This document shows positions 46,670 through 54,812 of a stretch of DNA of 64,000 nt, piece by piece (the first letter of the stretch is position 1; each line of letters opens with the position of its first letter). The notes under the pieces are model-generated. The model saw only the letters and a program-made list of their open reading frames with translations. It made no database searches and was not told the DNA's origin. The translations under genes were made by a program, and so were the position numbers. Origin of the DNA: Erysipelotrichaceae bacterium (GTDB lineage Bacteria; Bacillota_I; Bacilli_A; Erysipelotrichales; Erysipelotrichaceae); the NCBI GenBank assembly GCA_022767445.1, contig JALENJ010000003.1:1-64000 (forward strand), given 5' to 3'.

Positions 46670-46695
46670 ACAGATGGAGAGTAATCTCCATCTGT
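46670..46695 (-). terminator. terminator of the phn operon
   Basis: Stem ACAGATGGAGA/TCTCCATCTGT followed on the minus strand by TTTTATTC; it overlaps the stop codon of the last phnE. Confidence 0.8.
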
Positions 46696-47510
46696 TATCT
46701 TCTTCCGTGAGCGAGTCTAGCACGCACTTTGGTTGAGAAGTATTCAATGATAATGACAAGCACAATTAGTGTTAATAGGAAGGCTCCTACGTTTGACCAC
46801 TTACCAGCTGAGATAGCGTTGTTGAGTGGGGAACCGATACCACCTGCACCGACAATACCAAGGATGGTAGCGTCTTTTAAGTTGATATCGAAACGATAAA
46901 TTGCGGTTGAGATAAAGGATGCACTTAACTGTGGTAGAATACCACAACGAATCTTTTGGAATGTTGTACATCCTGCAGCGTCTAGTGATTCAAGGATACC
47001 TGTGTTTAAGTCTTCAATTGCTGTGATATACATCTTAGATATCATACCGATGGAACATACAGATTGTGTAACGACACCACAGAAAGCTCCAGGTCCTGTT
47101 ACACGTATCCATACAAGTGCCCAAATCAACGCAGGGATTGTACGAATCAACAGGATAATTGCACGGAATACCATAGCGATTGGTTTTGGCACGATATTTG
47201 TGGAAGCTAAGAAGCTAACTGGAATTGCAAGGATGGCACCGATAATTGTACCGAGTACCGCAATTGCGATTGTCTGTAGGATTAGGAAAGGAATACCACT
47301 ATCACTTAAATCAAAGATCAGCTCTGTATTTGGATGTAGTAGACCATTAACAAGTCCTTTCGCTACGTTGATACCTGAGGATGTAAATCCTGAGAAGCTG
47401 AGGGATTGGCTACCCCATACTACTAAGCTGACTACGATAGCGACGGTTAGTAAACGTATCCAAAGTGTTTTAGGTTCTTCATTGAGTTTTGCTAATGTAT
47501 TTTCTGACAT
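46695..47510 (-). CDS. phnE: phosphonate/phosphite ABC transporter permease PhnE (second)
   Basis: 271 aa with six membrane helices and the permease EAA loop E-S-L-D-A-A-G-C-T-T-F-Q-K-I-R-C-G-I-L-P-Q. PhnE-type permeases import phosphonates, phosphite or related organophosphorus compounds. It follows the first phnE by 13 nt; the pair likely forms a heterodimeric channel with PhnC and PhnD. No C-P lyase or phosphonatase genes are in the window, so the substrate remains open. Confidence 0.93.
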   Translation of the reverse strand: MSENTLAKLNEEPKTLWIRLLTVAIVVSLVVWGSQSLSFSGFTSSGINVAKGLVNGLLHPNTELIFDLSDSGIPFLILQTIAIAVLGTIIGAILAIPVSFLASTNIVPKPIAMVFRAIILLIRTIPALIWALVWIRVTGPGAFCGVVTQSVCSIGMISKMYITAIEDLNTGILESLDAAGCTTFQKIRCGILPQLSASFISTAIYRFDINLKDATILGIVGAGGIGSPLNNAISAGKWSNVGAFLLTLIVLVIIIEYFSTKVRARLAHGRR

Positions 47511-47523
47511 ATTTACCTCCCGA

Positions 47524-48369
47524 TTAAGATAACTTCGAACGTAGGTAATCGTTAATCACATCGATTAGCCAAACAACAACGAACAATGTAATGAGTATCA
47601 TACCAAGATCTGAGTAAGCACGTAATCCTGTGCGCTCACGAATCAAGATACCTAATCCACCAGCACCTACATATCCAAGGATGGATGATGCACGAACATT
47701 CAACTCAAAGCAGTATAAGCAATCATCTAGGTATGTTGGTAGGATCTGTGGCATACAAGCTGCCCAGAAGGATTGTAATGTTGTAGCACCGAATGACTGC
47801 ATGGCCTCAAATGGACCCATATCAATGGTTTCGATACTTTCGTATAACATCTTCGCTACGATACCGATGGTAAATACAACAATCGCAATTGTACCTGCAA
47901 GTGCACCTAAGCTAAAGATTAGCGCAAAGATATATGCGTAAATCAGTGTAGGGATAGAACGTAATACAGATAGGATAAAGCGGAAGAATAACAGTGTTGG
48001 TTTATTCTTGTTGATATTGCTGGATGCTAGGATTGCCATAGGCAAGCCGATGATACATCCAACAATCGTACCGACGATAGACATCTTGATTGTTTCAATC
48101 AATGGTGAAACCACTTTAGAGAAGTAGTTGAAATTTGGGCGGAATATCTTAGCTAGAATAACGGATAACTGATTTGCACGAGAGATAATCGTATTAAGAT
48201 TAAATCCAGTTGCCTGTATCGAAATATAAACAACAATCACAAATAAGATAAAGATGAGTGGTGTACGACTACGTGGTCTTTCGGCTGTGTGACCATTCTC
48301 TAGTGTAATCAACTCAGGTTTAAAGATTCGATCAAACAATGGCTTTTTTAACATTTTTTGTTTTGCCAT
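47524..48369 (-). CDS. phnE: phosphonate/phosphite ABC transporter permease PhnE (first)
   Basis: 281 aa, six membrane helices, with a longer cytoplasmic N-terminus (about 35 residues) than its partner. The EAA loop reads E-A-M-Q-S-F-G-A-T-T-L-Q-S-F-W-A-A-C-M-P-Q. SD AGGAG upstream of ATG 48369, 3 nt after phnC. Confidence 0.93.
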   Translation of the reverse strand: MAKQKMLKKPLFDRIFKPELITLENGHTAERPRSRTPLIFILFVIVVYISIQATGFNLNTIISRANQLSVILAKIFRPNFNYFSKVVSPLIETIKMSIVGTIVGCIIGLPMAILASSNINKNKPTLLFFRFILSVLRSIPTLIYAYIFALIFSLGALAGTIAIVVFTIGIVAKMLYESIETIDMGPFEAMQSFGATTLQSFWAACMPQILPTYLDDCLYCFELNVRASSILGYVGAGGLGILIRERTGLRAYSDLGMILITLFVVVWLIDVINDYLRSKLS

Positions 48370-48372
48370 GCT

Positions 48373-49155
48373 TTACGCTCCTAGAGATTCCTTTTCGTCA
48401 TCTTTGGATGTTGGGATCGTCTTTCCGTTATATACCTGATCGAGGATATCTTGTGTGATCTTATCTGTTGGGCCATCGTATACGATATGACCTGAACGTA
48501 CACCGATGACTCTTGATGCATATTTGAGTGCTAAGTCAACGTGGTGAATATTCAATAGGATGGAGATGTTCATTTCTTTATTGATGCGTGCGAAGTCACT
48601 CATAACCACATCTGCCATGATAGGGTCTAGGGAAGCGACTGGCTCATCTGCCAATATAATCGATGGGTTTTGGTTTAGTGTTCTAGCTAGGGCAACACGT
48701 TGTTGTTGACCACCAGATAGTTCATCGCAACGGTTGTATGCTTTATCCAAAATACCAACTTTATCCAAAGCCTCTAATGCATGTAGTTTTTGTTCCTTGG
48801 AATAGATTCCTAGTAAGACTTTGTACCATGGCATATCAGGCACATTACTTGTTAATACATTGCGGATAACAGTGGAACGACTTACCAAGTTGAATGACTG
48901 GAAGATCATCCCAATCTTACGTCTGAAGCGACGTAGTGCTTTTCCTTTCAATGTACTCACGTTTGTATCGTCTACGATGAGTTCACCATCTGTAATATCA
49001 ATCATACGATTGATGGTACGTATCAATGTAGATTTACCTGCACCAGATAAACCGATAATTGCGACGAACTCACCTTGTTCAATCTTTAGATTTACATTTT
49101 GTAGACCCTTTGTACCGTTAGGATAGGTCTTAGAAACATTTTTAAATTCAATCAT
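48373..49155 (-). CDS. phnC: phosphonate ABC transporter ATP-binding protein
   Basis: 260-aa ABC ATPase: Walker A G-L-S-G-A-G-K-S-T (about 35-43), Q-loop Q-S-F-N-L, signature L-S-G-G-Q-Q-Q-R and Walker B I-L-A-D-E-P-V-A-S-L-D-P, the D-E-P-V-A-S-L-D-P form being typical of PhnC. Lies between phnD and the two phnE genes. Confidence 0.94.
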   Translation of the reverse strand: MIEFKNVSKTYPNGTKGLQNVNLKIEQGEFVAIIGLSGAGKSTLIRTINRMIDITDGELIVDDTNVSTLKGKALRRFRRKIGMIFQSFNLVSRSTVIRNVLTSNVPDMPWYKVLLGIYSKEQKLHALEALDKVGILDKAYNRCDELSGGQQQRVALARTLNQNPSIILADEPVASLDPIMADVVMSDFARINKEMNISILLNIHHVDLALKYASRVIGVRSGHIVYDGPTDKITQDILDQVYNGKTIPTSKDDEKESLGA

Positions 49156-49215
49156 GTCTACTCTCCATCACTTCTTTTGTAACTAATGTACTGCAATATC
49201 ATACATTAAAAATCT

Positions 49216-49247
49216 AATAAAAGGGGCGATATTTCTTGATATCGCCC
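49216..49247 (-). terminator. attenuator between phnD and phnC
   Basis: Stem GGGCGATAT/ATATCGCCC (about 49224-49247) followed on the minus strand by TTTTATT. A partial terminator after phnD would give more binding protein than ATPase and permease. Confidence 0.75.
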
Positions 49248-49267
49248 ACAATTTTCATCAAATATAC

Positions 49268-50338
49268 TTATTGTTCAATAACAGATAAAGCCTGACGTGC
49301 TCCGTCATAGTCCTTATCTTCAGCCTTTGCATAACCTGTATGTTTGTAAATACCGAAGATCTTCTTGCCTTCTTCTGTGTTAGAAATCTCGATGAGAGAA
49401 TCCTGCATTGCTTCAATAAATTCCTTGTTGTAAACGTCATCATTTGCCATTGTGATAGAAACAGTGTCGTTATAAACGTTTGGTGTAACACCAATAACGT
49501 TTAATTCATTCCAGATAGAATCTGGACGACCCCATTCTTCTTGCCATGCCTTTGCATAATCTTGACGTCCATCAGCGTAACATACGATTACATCAATCTG
49601 ACCAGCTGCAGCTTGCATAAATTCAGCAGCGTAATCCAAAGTAGTTACATTATCTAAATCACTTAACTTCTTGCCATCATAGTTATCCATTAACCACATA
49701 CTTGGATAAATATAACCAGCAGAACTTGTTACATCTCTAACAGCCCATTTAGCTTTGTTTAAATCATCCCAAGTTAATTTTTCGCCAGAATTAACTTTCT
49801 TCGCTAACTCTTGTCCGTACTCAGAAGGTCCAGCATAGATTAAACCTTTGTAGTAAGTAACAGGAGTATCTTTGTTTACAGTCATGTTCGCATCGCCATT
49901 CCAATCAGCAGGATTTTCGGAATCGTTAGATAAACCAGCACGTGTCGCTGTTAAGATAACGTCAGATTCATTGGAATATAATGCATATGTACCACCTGGT
50001 AACCAAGCTACATCAACAGAACCAGCGGATAGAGCTTCACCTGCAGATTCATAAGAATCACTGATGGAGATATCAACATTGTTAATGTTGTAGCCTCTCT
50101 TCTTCATGGCCTCGATTACTAAATCGCCAAGATTAGCAGTAGATGCTTTAATTTCATCGACTGGTCTTGATGGAACGAACTGAAATCTCAAAGTATCAAA
50201 ATCTTTTGAACCTGTTTCAGCTGGTTGCTTACGACCATCATCTGAAGTAGTTGTAGTAGAAGCGGATGTGTTGCCACCTGTACAGCCGGCTAATAATGCT
50301 ACTGATAAAACTGAAGCTAAAGCTTTTTTGATGTTCAT
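49268..50338 (-). CDS. phnD: phosphonate/phosphite-binding lipoprotein
   Basis: 356-aa solute-binding protein. It has a lipoprotein signal with lipobox L-A-G-C (Cys19), a Ser/Thr-rich linker and a PhnD-type periplasmic-binding fold (F-V-P-S-R-P-V-D-E...A-W-L-P-G-G-T-Y-A-L-Y...S-A-G-Y-I-Y-P-S). First gene of phnDCEE with SD GGAGGAAAAAT. Ligand not determined from sequence. Confidence 0.93.
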   Translation of the reverse strand: MNIKKALASVLSVALLAGCTGGNTSASTTTTSDDGRKQPAETGSKDFDTLRFQFVPSRPVDEIKASTANLGDLVIEAMKKRGYNINNVDISISDSYESAGEALSAGSVDVAWLPGGTYALYSNESDVILTATRAGLSNDSENPADWNGDANMTVNKDTPVTYYKGLIYAGPSEYGQELAKKVNSGEKLTWDDLNKAKWAVRDVTSSAGYIYPSMWLMDNYDGKKLSDLDNVTTLDYAAEFMQAAAGQIDVIVCYADGRQDYAKAWQEEWGRPDSIWNELNVIGVTPNVYNDTVSITMANDDVYNKEFIEAMQDSLIEISNTEEGKKIFGIYKHTGYAKAEDKDYDGARQALSVIEQ

Positions 50339-50558
50339 ATTTTTCCTCCCATATTGAACATATTAATTATAAATCAAAAACATTCATGTGAAAAAGTGCT
50401 AATCACAAAAAAGTTGATAATTCCCACGCGAATTCACTAACAAGAGAAAATAATAGTGAAAACTATGAAAGATATAATAAAATCTATTTTCAAGAAAAAC
50501 ATGCATACATAACAATTCAACATAGAATATTGTATGATAGAGACAGTGGAGAAAACAT

Positions 50559-51101
50559 ATGGAAGAAGATAAACTACTGATACGAGAAGAGATATACAAA
50601 GGAAACATATTACATGTATACAAAGACACAATTGATCTAGGTGATGGCTTAACAGCACAAAGAGAAGTCGTAGAACATCGAGGTGGTGTTGGTATCGCAC
50701 TGGAAGATAGTGATGGTAAATACTTTATCGTTAGACAATGGCGATACGCAAGGCAAGAAGAAACTCTAGAATTTCCTGCAGGGAAAAAAGAAGAGGGAGA
50801 AGATTCTCTAACAACTGCGAAAAGAGAAGTTCAAGAAGAGACAGGATATCTTGGTAAAGATTGGAAATATCTAGGAAAGATATACCCAACACCAGCCTAT
50901 GATACAGAAGTCATTGACTTATACTATGCAAAAGTAGATAGTTTCATAGGTCAACATCTAGATGAAGATGAAAGTGTTGAAGTTTTAAGGTATGATTTAC
51001 AGGAACTGACAGAAGAAATTCTGAAAGGAAATATACCGGATGCCAAGACCATCGCAATGGTAATGTATCTGAAGGAGTTAAAACAAAGAGATCAGCTGTA
51101 A
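50559..51101 (+). CDS. nudF: Nudix hydrolase, ADP-ribose pyrophosphatase type
   Basis: 180 aa. The Nudix box G-K-K-E-E-G-E-D-S-L-T-T-A-K-R-E-V-Q-E-E (with T-G-Y after) is complete. The preceding V-x-Q-W-R-Y-A-x-x-x-x-x-L-E-F-P-A-G-K and the Y-P-T-P-A-Y-D-T-E loop fit ADP-ribose diphosphatases, which remove free ADP-ribose. ATG 50559 is preceded by GTGGAG. Confidence 0.88.
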   Translation: MEEDKLLIREEIYKGNILHVYKDTIDLGDGLTAQREVVEHRGGVGIALEDSDGKYFIVRQWRYARQEETLEFPAGKKEEGEDSLTTAKREVQEETGYLGKDWKYLGKIYPTPAYDTEVIDLYYAKVDSFIGQHLDEDESVEVLRYDLQELTEEILKGNIPDAKTIAMVMYLKELKQRDQL

Positions 51102-51140
51102 CGTATTACATGCATGAAAACATATAAAGGAGAATATGCT

Positions 51141-52253
51141 ATGAAACAGCATGTACCATTTTGCTACGACTATGTGGGTAGTTTCTTAAGACCACAACAA
51201 CTAAAAGATGCTAGAGAACAGTATCAAAAAAATCTGATTACAAAAGAGCAATTAAAGGAAGTTGAAGATGTATGCATCCTTGACTTAATTCAAAAGCAGA
51301 AGGATGCAGGGTATCATGTGATTACAGACGGGGAATTCCGCCGTTCTTGGTGGCATATGGATTTCTTCTGGGGGTTGAATGGAATTGAATACAAAGCTAC
51401 AAAGGAAGGTCTACAATTCCATGGTGAGAAGACAAAAGCAGAGACGGCGGTAGTCGTAGGAAAGATAAGTGGAGAAAATCATCCATTCATCGAACACTAC
51501 AAGTTTGTAAAAGCACAGGAAGATGAAAATACGATTGCCAAACAGACAATTCCATCACCTGCACAGTTACTTGCACAATTAAGATTGCCAGAATATCTTG
51601 ATCAGCTAAGAGAAGTATATCCAACGGATGAAGAGTTAAAGGAAGATATCGTGCATGCATATCAAACAGTGATTCAGGAATTATACGCTGCTGGATGTCG
51701 TAATCTACAGTTGGATGATTGTACATGGACTCTATACGCAGATCGTTCTTTCTGGAAAGTGTTTGGTATTACGGAAGAAATCTTAAAGCAAATTGCACAA
51801 GAAGAAATTGCGTTAAACAACGCTGCCATCGCTAATCATCCAAGTGATATGGTCATTGCGACACATGTATGCCGTGGTAACTTCCACAGTACATACGCAA
51901 ATGAGGGTGCCTATGATCCAATTGCGCCATACTTATTTGCTCAAGAGAATGTGGATGCTTTCTATCTTGAGTATGATGATGTACGCTCCGGTGGCTTTGA
52001 ACCGCTAAAGTATATTCCAAAGGAGAAGAAAGTCGTACTTGGACTTATCACCACAAAATCCGCAGAACTTGAAGATAAGAATCGTATCATTCGAAGAATA
52101 CATGATGCAGCGCAATATGTTCCATTAGAGAACTTATGCCTATCTCCACAATGTGGCTTTGCTTCTACAGAGGAAGGCAACAAACTAACGGAACAACAAC
52201 AATGGGATAAACTTGCGTTGGTAAAAGAGATTGCAGAAAGTGTTTGGAAATAA
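51141..52253 (+). CDS. MetE C-terminal-like methyltransferase family protein (YxjG/YxjH type)
   Basis: 370 aa from ATG 51141 (SD AAAGGAGA; an upstream in-frame ATG at 51114 lacks one). It matches the cobalamin-independent methionine synthase catalytic domain without the N-terminal half: D-G-E-F-R-R, Q-L-D-D-C, H-V-C-R-G-N (zinc His and Cys) and S-P-Q-C-G-F (zinc Cys). Homologues methylate homocysteine or process S-containing metabolites. Exact acceptor and donor are unknown. Confidence 0.85.
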   Translation: MKQHVPFCYDYVGSFLRPQQLKDAREQYQKNLITKEQLKEVEDVCILDLIQKQKDAGYHVITDGEFRRSWWHMDFFWGLNGIEYKATKEGLQFHGEKTKAETAVVVGKISGENHPFIEHYKFVKAQEDENTIAKQTIPSPAQLLAQLRLPEYLDQLREVYPTDEELKEDIVHAYQTVIQELYAAGCRNLQLDDCTWTLYADRSFWKVFGITEEILKQIAQEEIALNNAAIANHPSDMVIATHVCRGNFHSTYANEGAYDPIAPYLFAQENVDAFYLEYDDVRSGGFEPLKYIPKEKKVVLGLITTKSAELEDKNRIIRRIHDAAQYVPLENLCLSPQCGFASTEEGNKLTEQQQWDKLALVKEIAESVWK

Positions 52254-52260
52254 AAAGCAT

Positions 52261-52288
52261 TTGACGTTATCCATCAATTGCGTAAAAT
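52261..52288 (+). promoter_or_regulatory. queT promoter
   Basis: TTGACG (52261-52266), 16-bp spacer, TAAAAT (52283-52288); start expected near 52295. Confidence 0.65.
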
Positions 52289-52289
52289 A

Positions 52290-52350
52290 GTTACTTGGAC
52301 ACCAGTCCCGTCAGTAGCGGCTACCTGACGTTAAAAGAAAATAAGGAGAT
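52290..52350 (+). promoter_or_regulatory. structured leader of queT, possible preQ1-type riboswitch
   Basis: The roughly 65-nt leader holds two adjacent hairpins, GGAC-ACCA-GTCC (52297-52308) and CGTCAG...CTGACG (52309-52330, with inner GTAG/CTAC), then an A-rich strand leading into AAGGAG (about 52342-52347). Compact leaders before queT are commonly preQ1 riboswitches. I cannot match the conserved nucleotides of preQ1-I or preQ1-II, so this may be a diverged form, preQ1-III-like or a new class. Confidence 0.45.
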
Positions 52351-52359
52351 GATATATTT

Positions 52360-52866
52360 ATGAACATGAAGACCTTTACTAGGGTTGCGATGATTGCGGC
52401 AGTCTATACTGTTGTATCATTGTTGCTTGCACCATTCTCATATGGTAATGTGCAAGTCAGAATTGCCGAAGCATTAACACTACTACCACTCATTTACAAA
52501 CCATCAATTTGGGGCGTTACATTAGGATGTTTTCTAACGAACTTAATCGGTGCGATGATGGGTGTCAATCCAACAGGTTTCATCGATGCCATCGTTGGAA
52601 CAATCGCTACATTTGGTGCAGCTTACTGTACTTGGTTATTAAAAGATAAGAAGATCTTTGGAATTCCAGTACTTGCCGCATTAATGCCAGTGGTATTTAA
52701 CTTCTTTATCGTTGGTCTTGAGTTAGCTTATCTATTTATGCCAAACGACATTATCATGGGTACACTTATCAATGGTGCCTGGGTTGCGATTGGAGAAGTG
52801 ATATCTGTTATCTTTGGTTACTTCTTAGTACAAGCTTTGCAGAAAACAAAGTTATTCGAAGAATAA
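52360..52866 (+). CDS. queT: queuosine precursor ECF transporter S component QueT
   Basis: 168 aa, five to six membrane helices, with R-V-A-M-I-A-A-V-Y-T-V-V-S at the start and P-F-S-Y-G-N-V-Q-V-R-I-A-E-A-L-T-L-L-P in the first loop, the hallmark of QueT (COG4708). It captures preQ1 or related deazapurines and works with a shared ECF energising module (not in this window). ATG 52366 is an alternative start. Monocistronic with a terminator after it. Confidence 0.9.
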   Translation: MNMKTFTRVAMIAAVYTVVSLLLAPFSYGNVQVRIAEALTLLPLIYKPSIWGVTLGCFLTNLIGAMMGVNPTGFIDAIVGTIATFGAAYCTWLLKDKKIFGIPVLAALMPVVFNFFIVGLELAYLFMPNDIIMGTLINGAWVAIGEVISVIFGYFLVQALQKTKLFEE

Positions 52867-52872
52867 TGATAC

Positions 52873-52923
52873 AAAAAAGCCTTTGAATCATATCAGTGTG
52901 TGATATGTATTCAAAGGTTTTTC
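52873..52923. terminator. bidirectional terminator between queT and the VanY-like gene
   Basis: Stem CCTTTGAAT/ATTCAAAGG with internal ATATCA/TGATAT pairing. A-run on the left and T-run on the right serve both converging genes. Confidence 0.85.
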
Positions 52924-52933
52924 TTTCTATATA

Positions 52934-53722
52934 CTATTGTACAGAATCATCGTAGTCGCCACCCTTGATACTAAAGTACTCTTCAAAGGTTTCATTGGCG
53001 TCTACGGAATGAATCTTCTCAGCAGAATCTTTACCCACATAACGATACTGCCAAGGCATATATGTATATCCTGTGATATCTTCTTTTCCTTCAGGATAAC
53101 GAAGAATAAAACCATACTTATATGCGTTATCTTGTAGCCATTCATATTCCTTTGCTTTGGCAAAGGATAAATCAAAATCTGTTGTTGTATCTGCACCTAA
53201 GATAGCGACTGCTAAACCTGTTTGTAATTCAGAATAACCAGGTCTTGCGGTAGTTTTATCTGTGCTGGTTTGTCCTACACGATCAACACTCGCCTGATAG
53301 AGCTGTTGTTGGTAGGAAGCTGAGCGGAAACCATTGCCAAGCCGTAACTCAATACCATCTTCTTTTGCGGCGTTGAATAGCTCTTCGATCGCATCGGAAG
53401 CTTCTTTACGTAATGTCCACTCAGTACCGTTAGTCTCAACTTTAGCAGCGGTTAAATCACTTGGTACATAGGTTTCATCAAGTTTATGTTTTTTATTCAC
53501 TACTAAGAGGATACTATTGGTATCACTAAAGCGTGTATCCGTTTCAGGATCAACCTCTGGAGTTGGCGCATCTTTCTCCTCTTGTTTTTCTTCTGTATCT
53601 TCTGCAACAACAACTGGTTCTTTACTAGGATTCAAAAAATCATTTCTTACTAATATACTGCCAATGAGCGCAGTCACAATTAGAAACATCACCAGTGCCA
53701 TGGCAGCTAATCTTTTTGTCAT
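52934..53722 (-). CDS. VanY-like protein lacking all zinc ligands (paralogue 2, pseudoenzyme)
   Basis: 262 aa: N-terminal membrane helix (about 7-25), acidic Glu/Asp/Pro linker (35-65) and a VanY-like domain (G-N-G-F-R-S-A-S-Y-Q-Q-Q-L-Y). The zinc motif that should read S-x-H-x-x-G-x-A-x-D is S-E-L-Q-T-G-L-A-V-A: Leu166 and Ala173 replace His and Asp. The third ligand His of P-W-H is Gln225 and the catalytic Glu is Met222. It cannot be a normal zinc carboxypeptidase; a peptidoglycan-binding or regulatory role is likely. Shares architecture with the 35590 protein. Confidence 0.82.
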   Translation of the reverse strand: MTKRLAAMALVMFLIVTALIGSILVRNDFLNPSKEPVVVAEDTEEKQEEKDAPTPEVDPETDTRFSDTNSILLVVNKKHKLDETYVPSDLTAAKVETNGTEWTLRKEASDAIEELFNAAKEDGIELRLGNGFRSASYQQQLYQASVDRVGQTSTDKTTARPGYSELQTGLAVAILGADTTTDFDLSFAKAKEYEWLQDNAYKYGFILRYPEGKEDITGYTYMPWQYRYVGKDSAEKIHSVDANETFEEYFSIKGGDYDDSVQ

Positions 53723-53806
53723 ATAACACCTCGTTTTCTATGATATGTTAACACATATACGCAAAATCAGCATTTTTTATACATTTGTACAAAAGAAAAG
53801 CATAGC

Positions 53807-54652
53807 CTAGACAGCTATACTTTCGGATGATTGAATTTGATCATCACACATCGGAATACGCCACATTTCACTAAAGCTTAAGATTTCGATTTCTTCAGAA
53901 TTTAGCTTTGCCTGATTTCTTTGTTTCTTAATATTATTGTTATGTACTTTGTAAAGGATATTCTTATTTACCATATACTGTACATAAAGAACTTTCTTTA
54001 GTAAGAACCAATTCGTTATGTAGTGGTAAATAGAATCTGTACGATCTTCTATATTCGGGAGATTTTGTAACGCCTCTTGGCGAAGTACATCGGCTGCGGT
54101 AATTGCGGTAGCTTTGAGTTCATCGTAATTATGGAAGTATTCACAGTCTATATTACGTTGAATAGAGCCTGCTTTAGAGGTGAATAATTGGTTTAAAACT
54201 TGGAGTATGATTTCTTGTTTTGCGTCTATAGCAACTAACTCGTTCTTACAATCGATGAATTCCCCACTAGGTTCTGTCATGCAATAGTAGATTCCTTTTG
54301 CGTAGATGTATCCGTAGTCTTTATCATCTGAGATGATAATTGCACGTTCCTCACCATTTTTTTCTAAATAGAGAATGTATGGGATGACAAGAGGTTTCCC
54401 GTTTAATTTGAAGATATCTTTGTAGCGAATGATTTGATTACTAATGGCTGTAGTGTTGACGGAACTGTGCAAACAGACACAGATTTTTATATCTGGCTCT
54501 GCTTGCAATACTTTTTCTAGTGATTCCTTAAAATTGGTTTCTATCTCTCCATCTTTCAGGTTGAGGTAGTCTTCCAAATAACCGTTGAATAGACACGCAT
54601 CTCCGTCCTTCCTGGCATCCACCTTGCGGTTGAGGATCTCATAAATAGCCAT
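53807..54652 (-). CDS. uncharacterised soluble protein
   Basis: 281 aa from ATG 54652, or 284 from TTG 54661, which is closer to the SD GGAGGG. No family recognised. The N-terminal part (Y-E-I-L-N-R-K-V-D-A-R-K-D-G-D-A-C-L-F-N-G-Y-L) may be a small alpha/beta domain, the middle shows beta-rich segments with Ile/Asp/Asp, and the C-terminus is helical and basic. No signal peptide or membrane helix. Divergent from addB, with which it shares a 150-bp intergenic region. Confidence 0.65.
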   Translation of the reverse strand: MAIYEILNRKVDARKDGDACLFNGYLEDYLNLKDGEIETNFKESLEKVLQAEPDIKICVCLHSSVNTTAISNQIIRYKDIFKLNGKPLVIPYILYLEKNGEERAIIISDDKDYGYIYAKGIYYCMTEPSGEFIDCKNELVAIDAKQEIILQVLNQLFTSKAGSIQRNIDCEYFHNYDELKATAITAADVLRQEALQNLPNIEDRTDSIYHYITNWFLLKKVLYVQYMVNKNILYKVHNNNIKKQRNQAKLNSEEIEILSFSEMWRIPMCDDQIQSSESIAV

Positions 54653-54800
54653 AACTGACAATTTCCCTCCGATTAAATTTTGTATGTAGTTGTATCGTTT
54701 AACTAATTATAGGCACTTGTAATTAAAAAAATCCAGTAAACACGCCAATTTTATTGTATAAAAGATGATAATTAAGACAAATATGCGTTTCTGCTTGTGA

Positions 54801-54806
54801 TAAAAT
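54801..54806 (+). promoter_or_regulatory. extended -10 directly before addB
   Basis: TGATAAAAT with TAAAAT at 54801-54806, only 6 nt before the addB ATG. The expected start is at or next to the ATG, so the message may be leaderless. No SD is present. Confidence 0.5.
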
Positions 54807-54812
54807 CTAATT

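Noticed and set aside
50399-50700. Two minus-strand ORFs before the Nudix gene
   Set aside because: Low-complexity Phe/Tyr/Leu-rich frames overlapping the Nudix start and promoter region, without SD.
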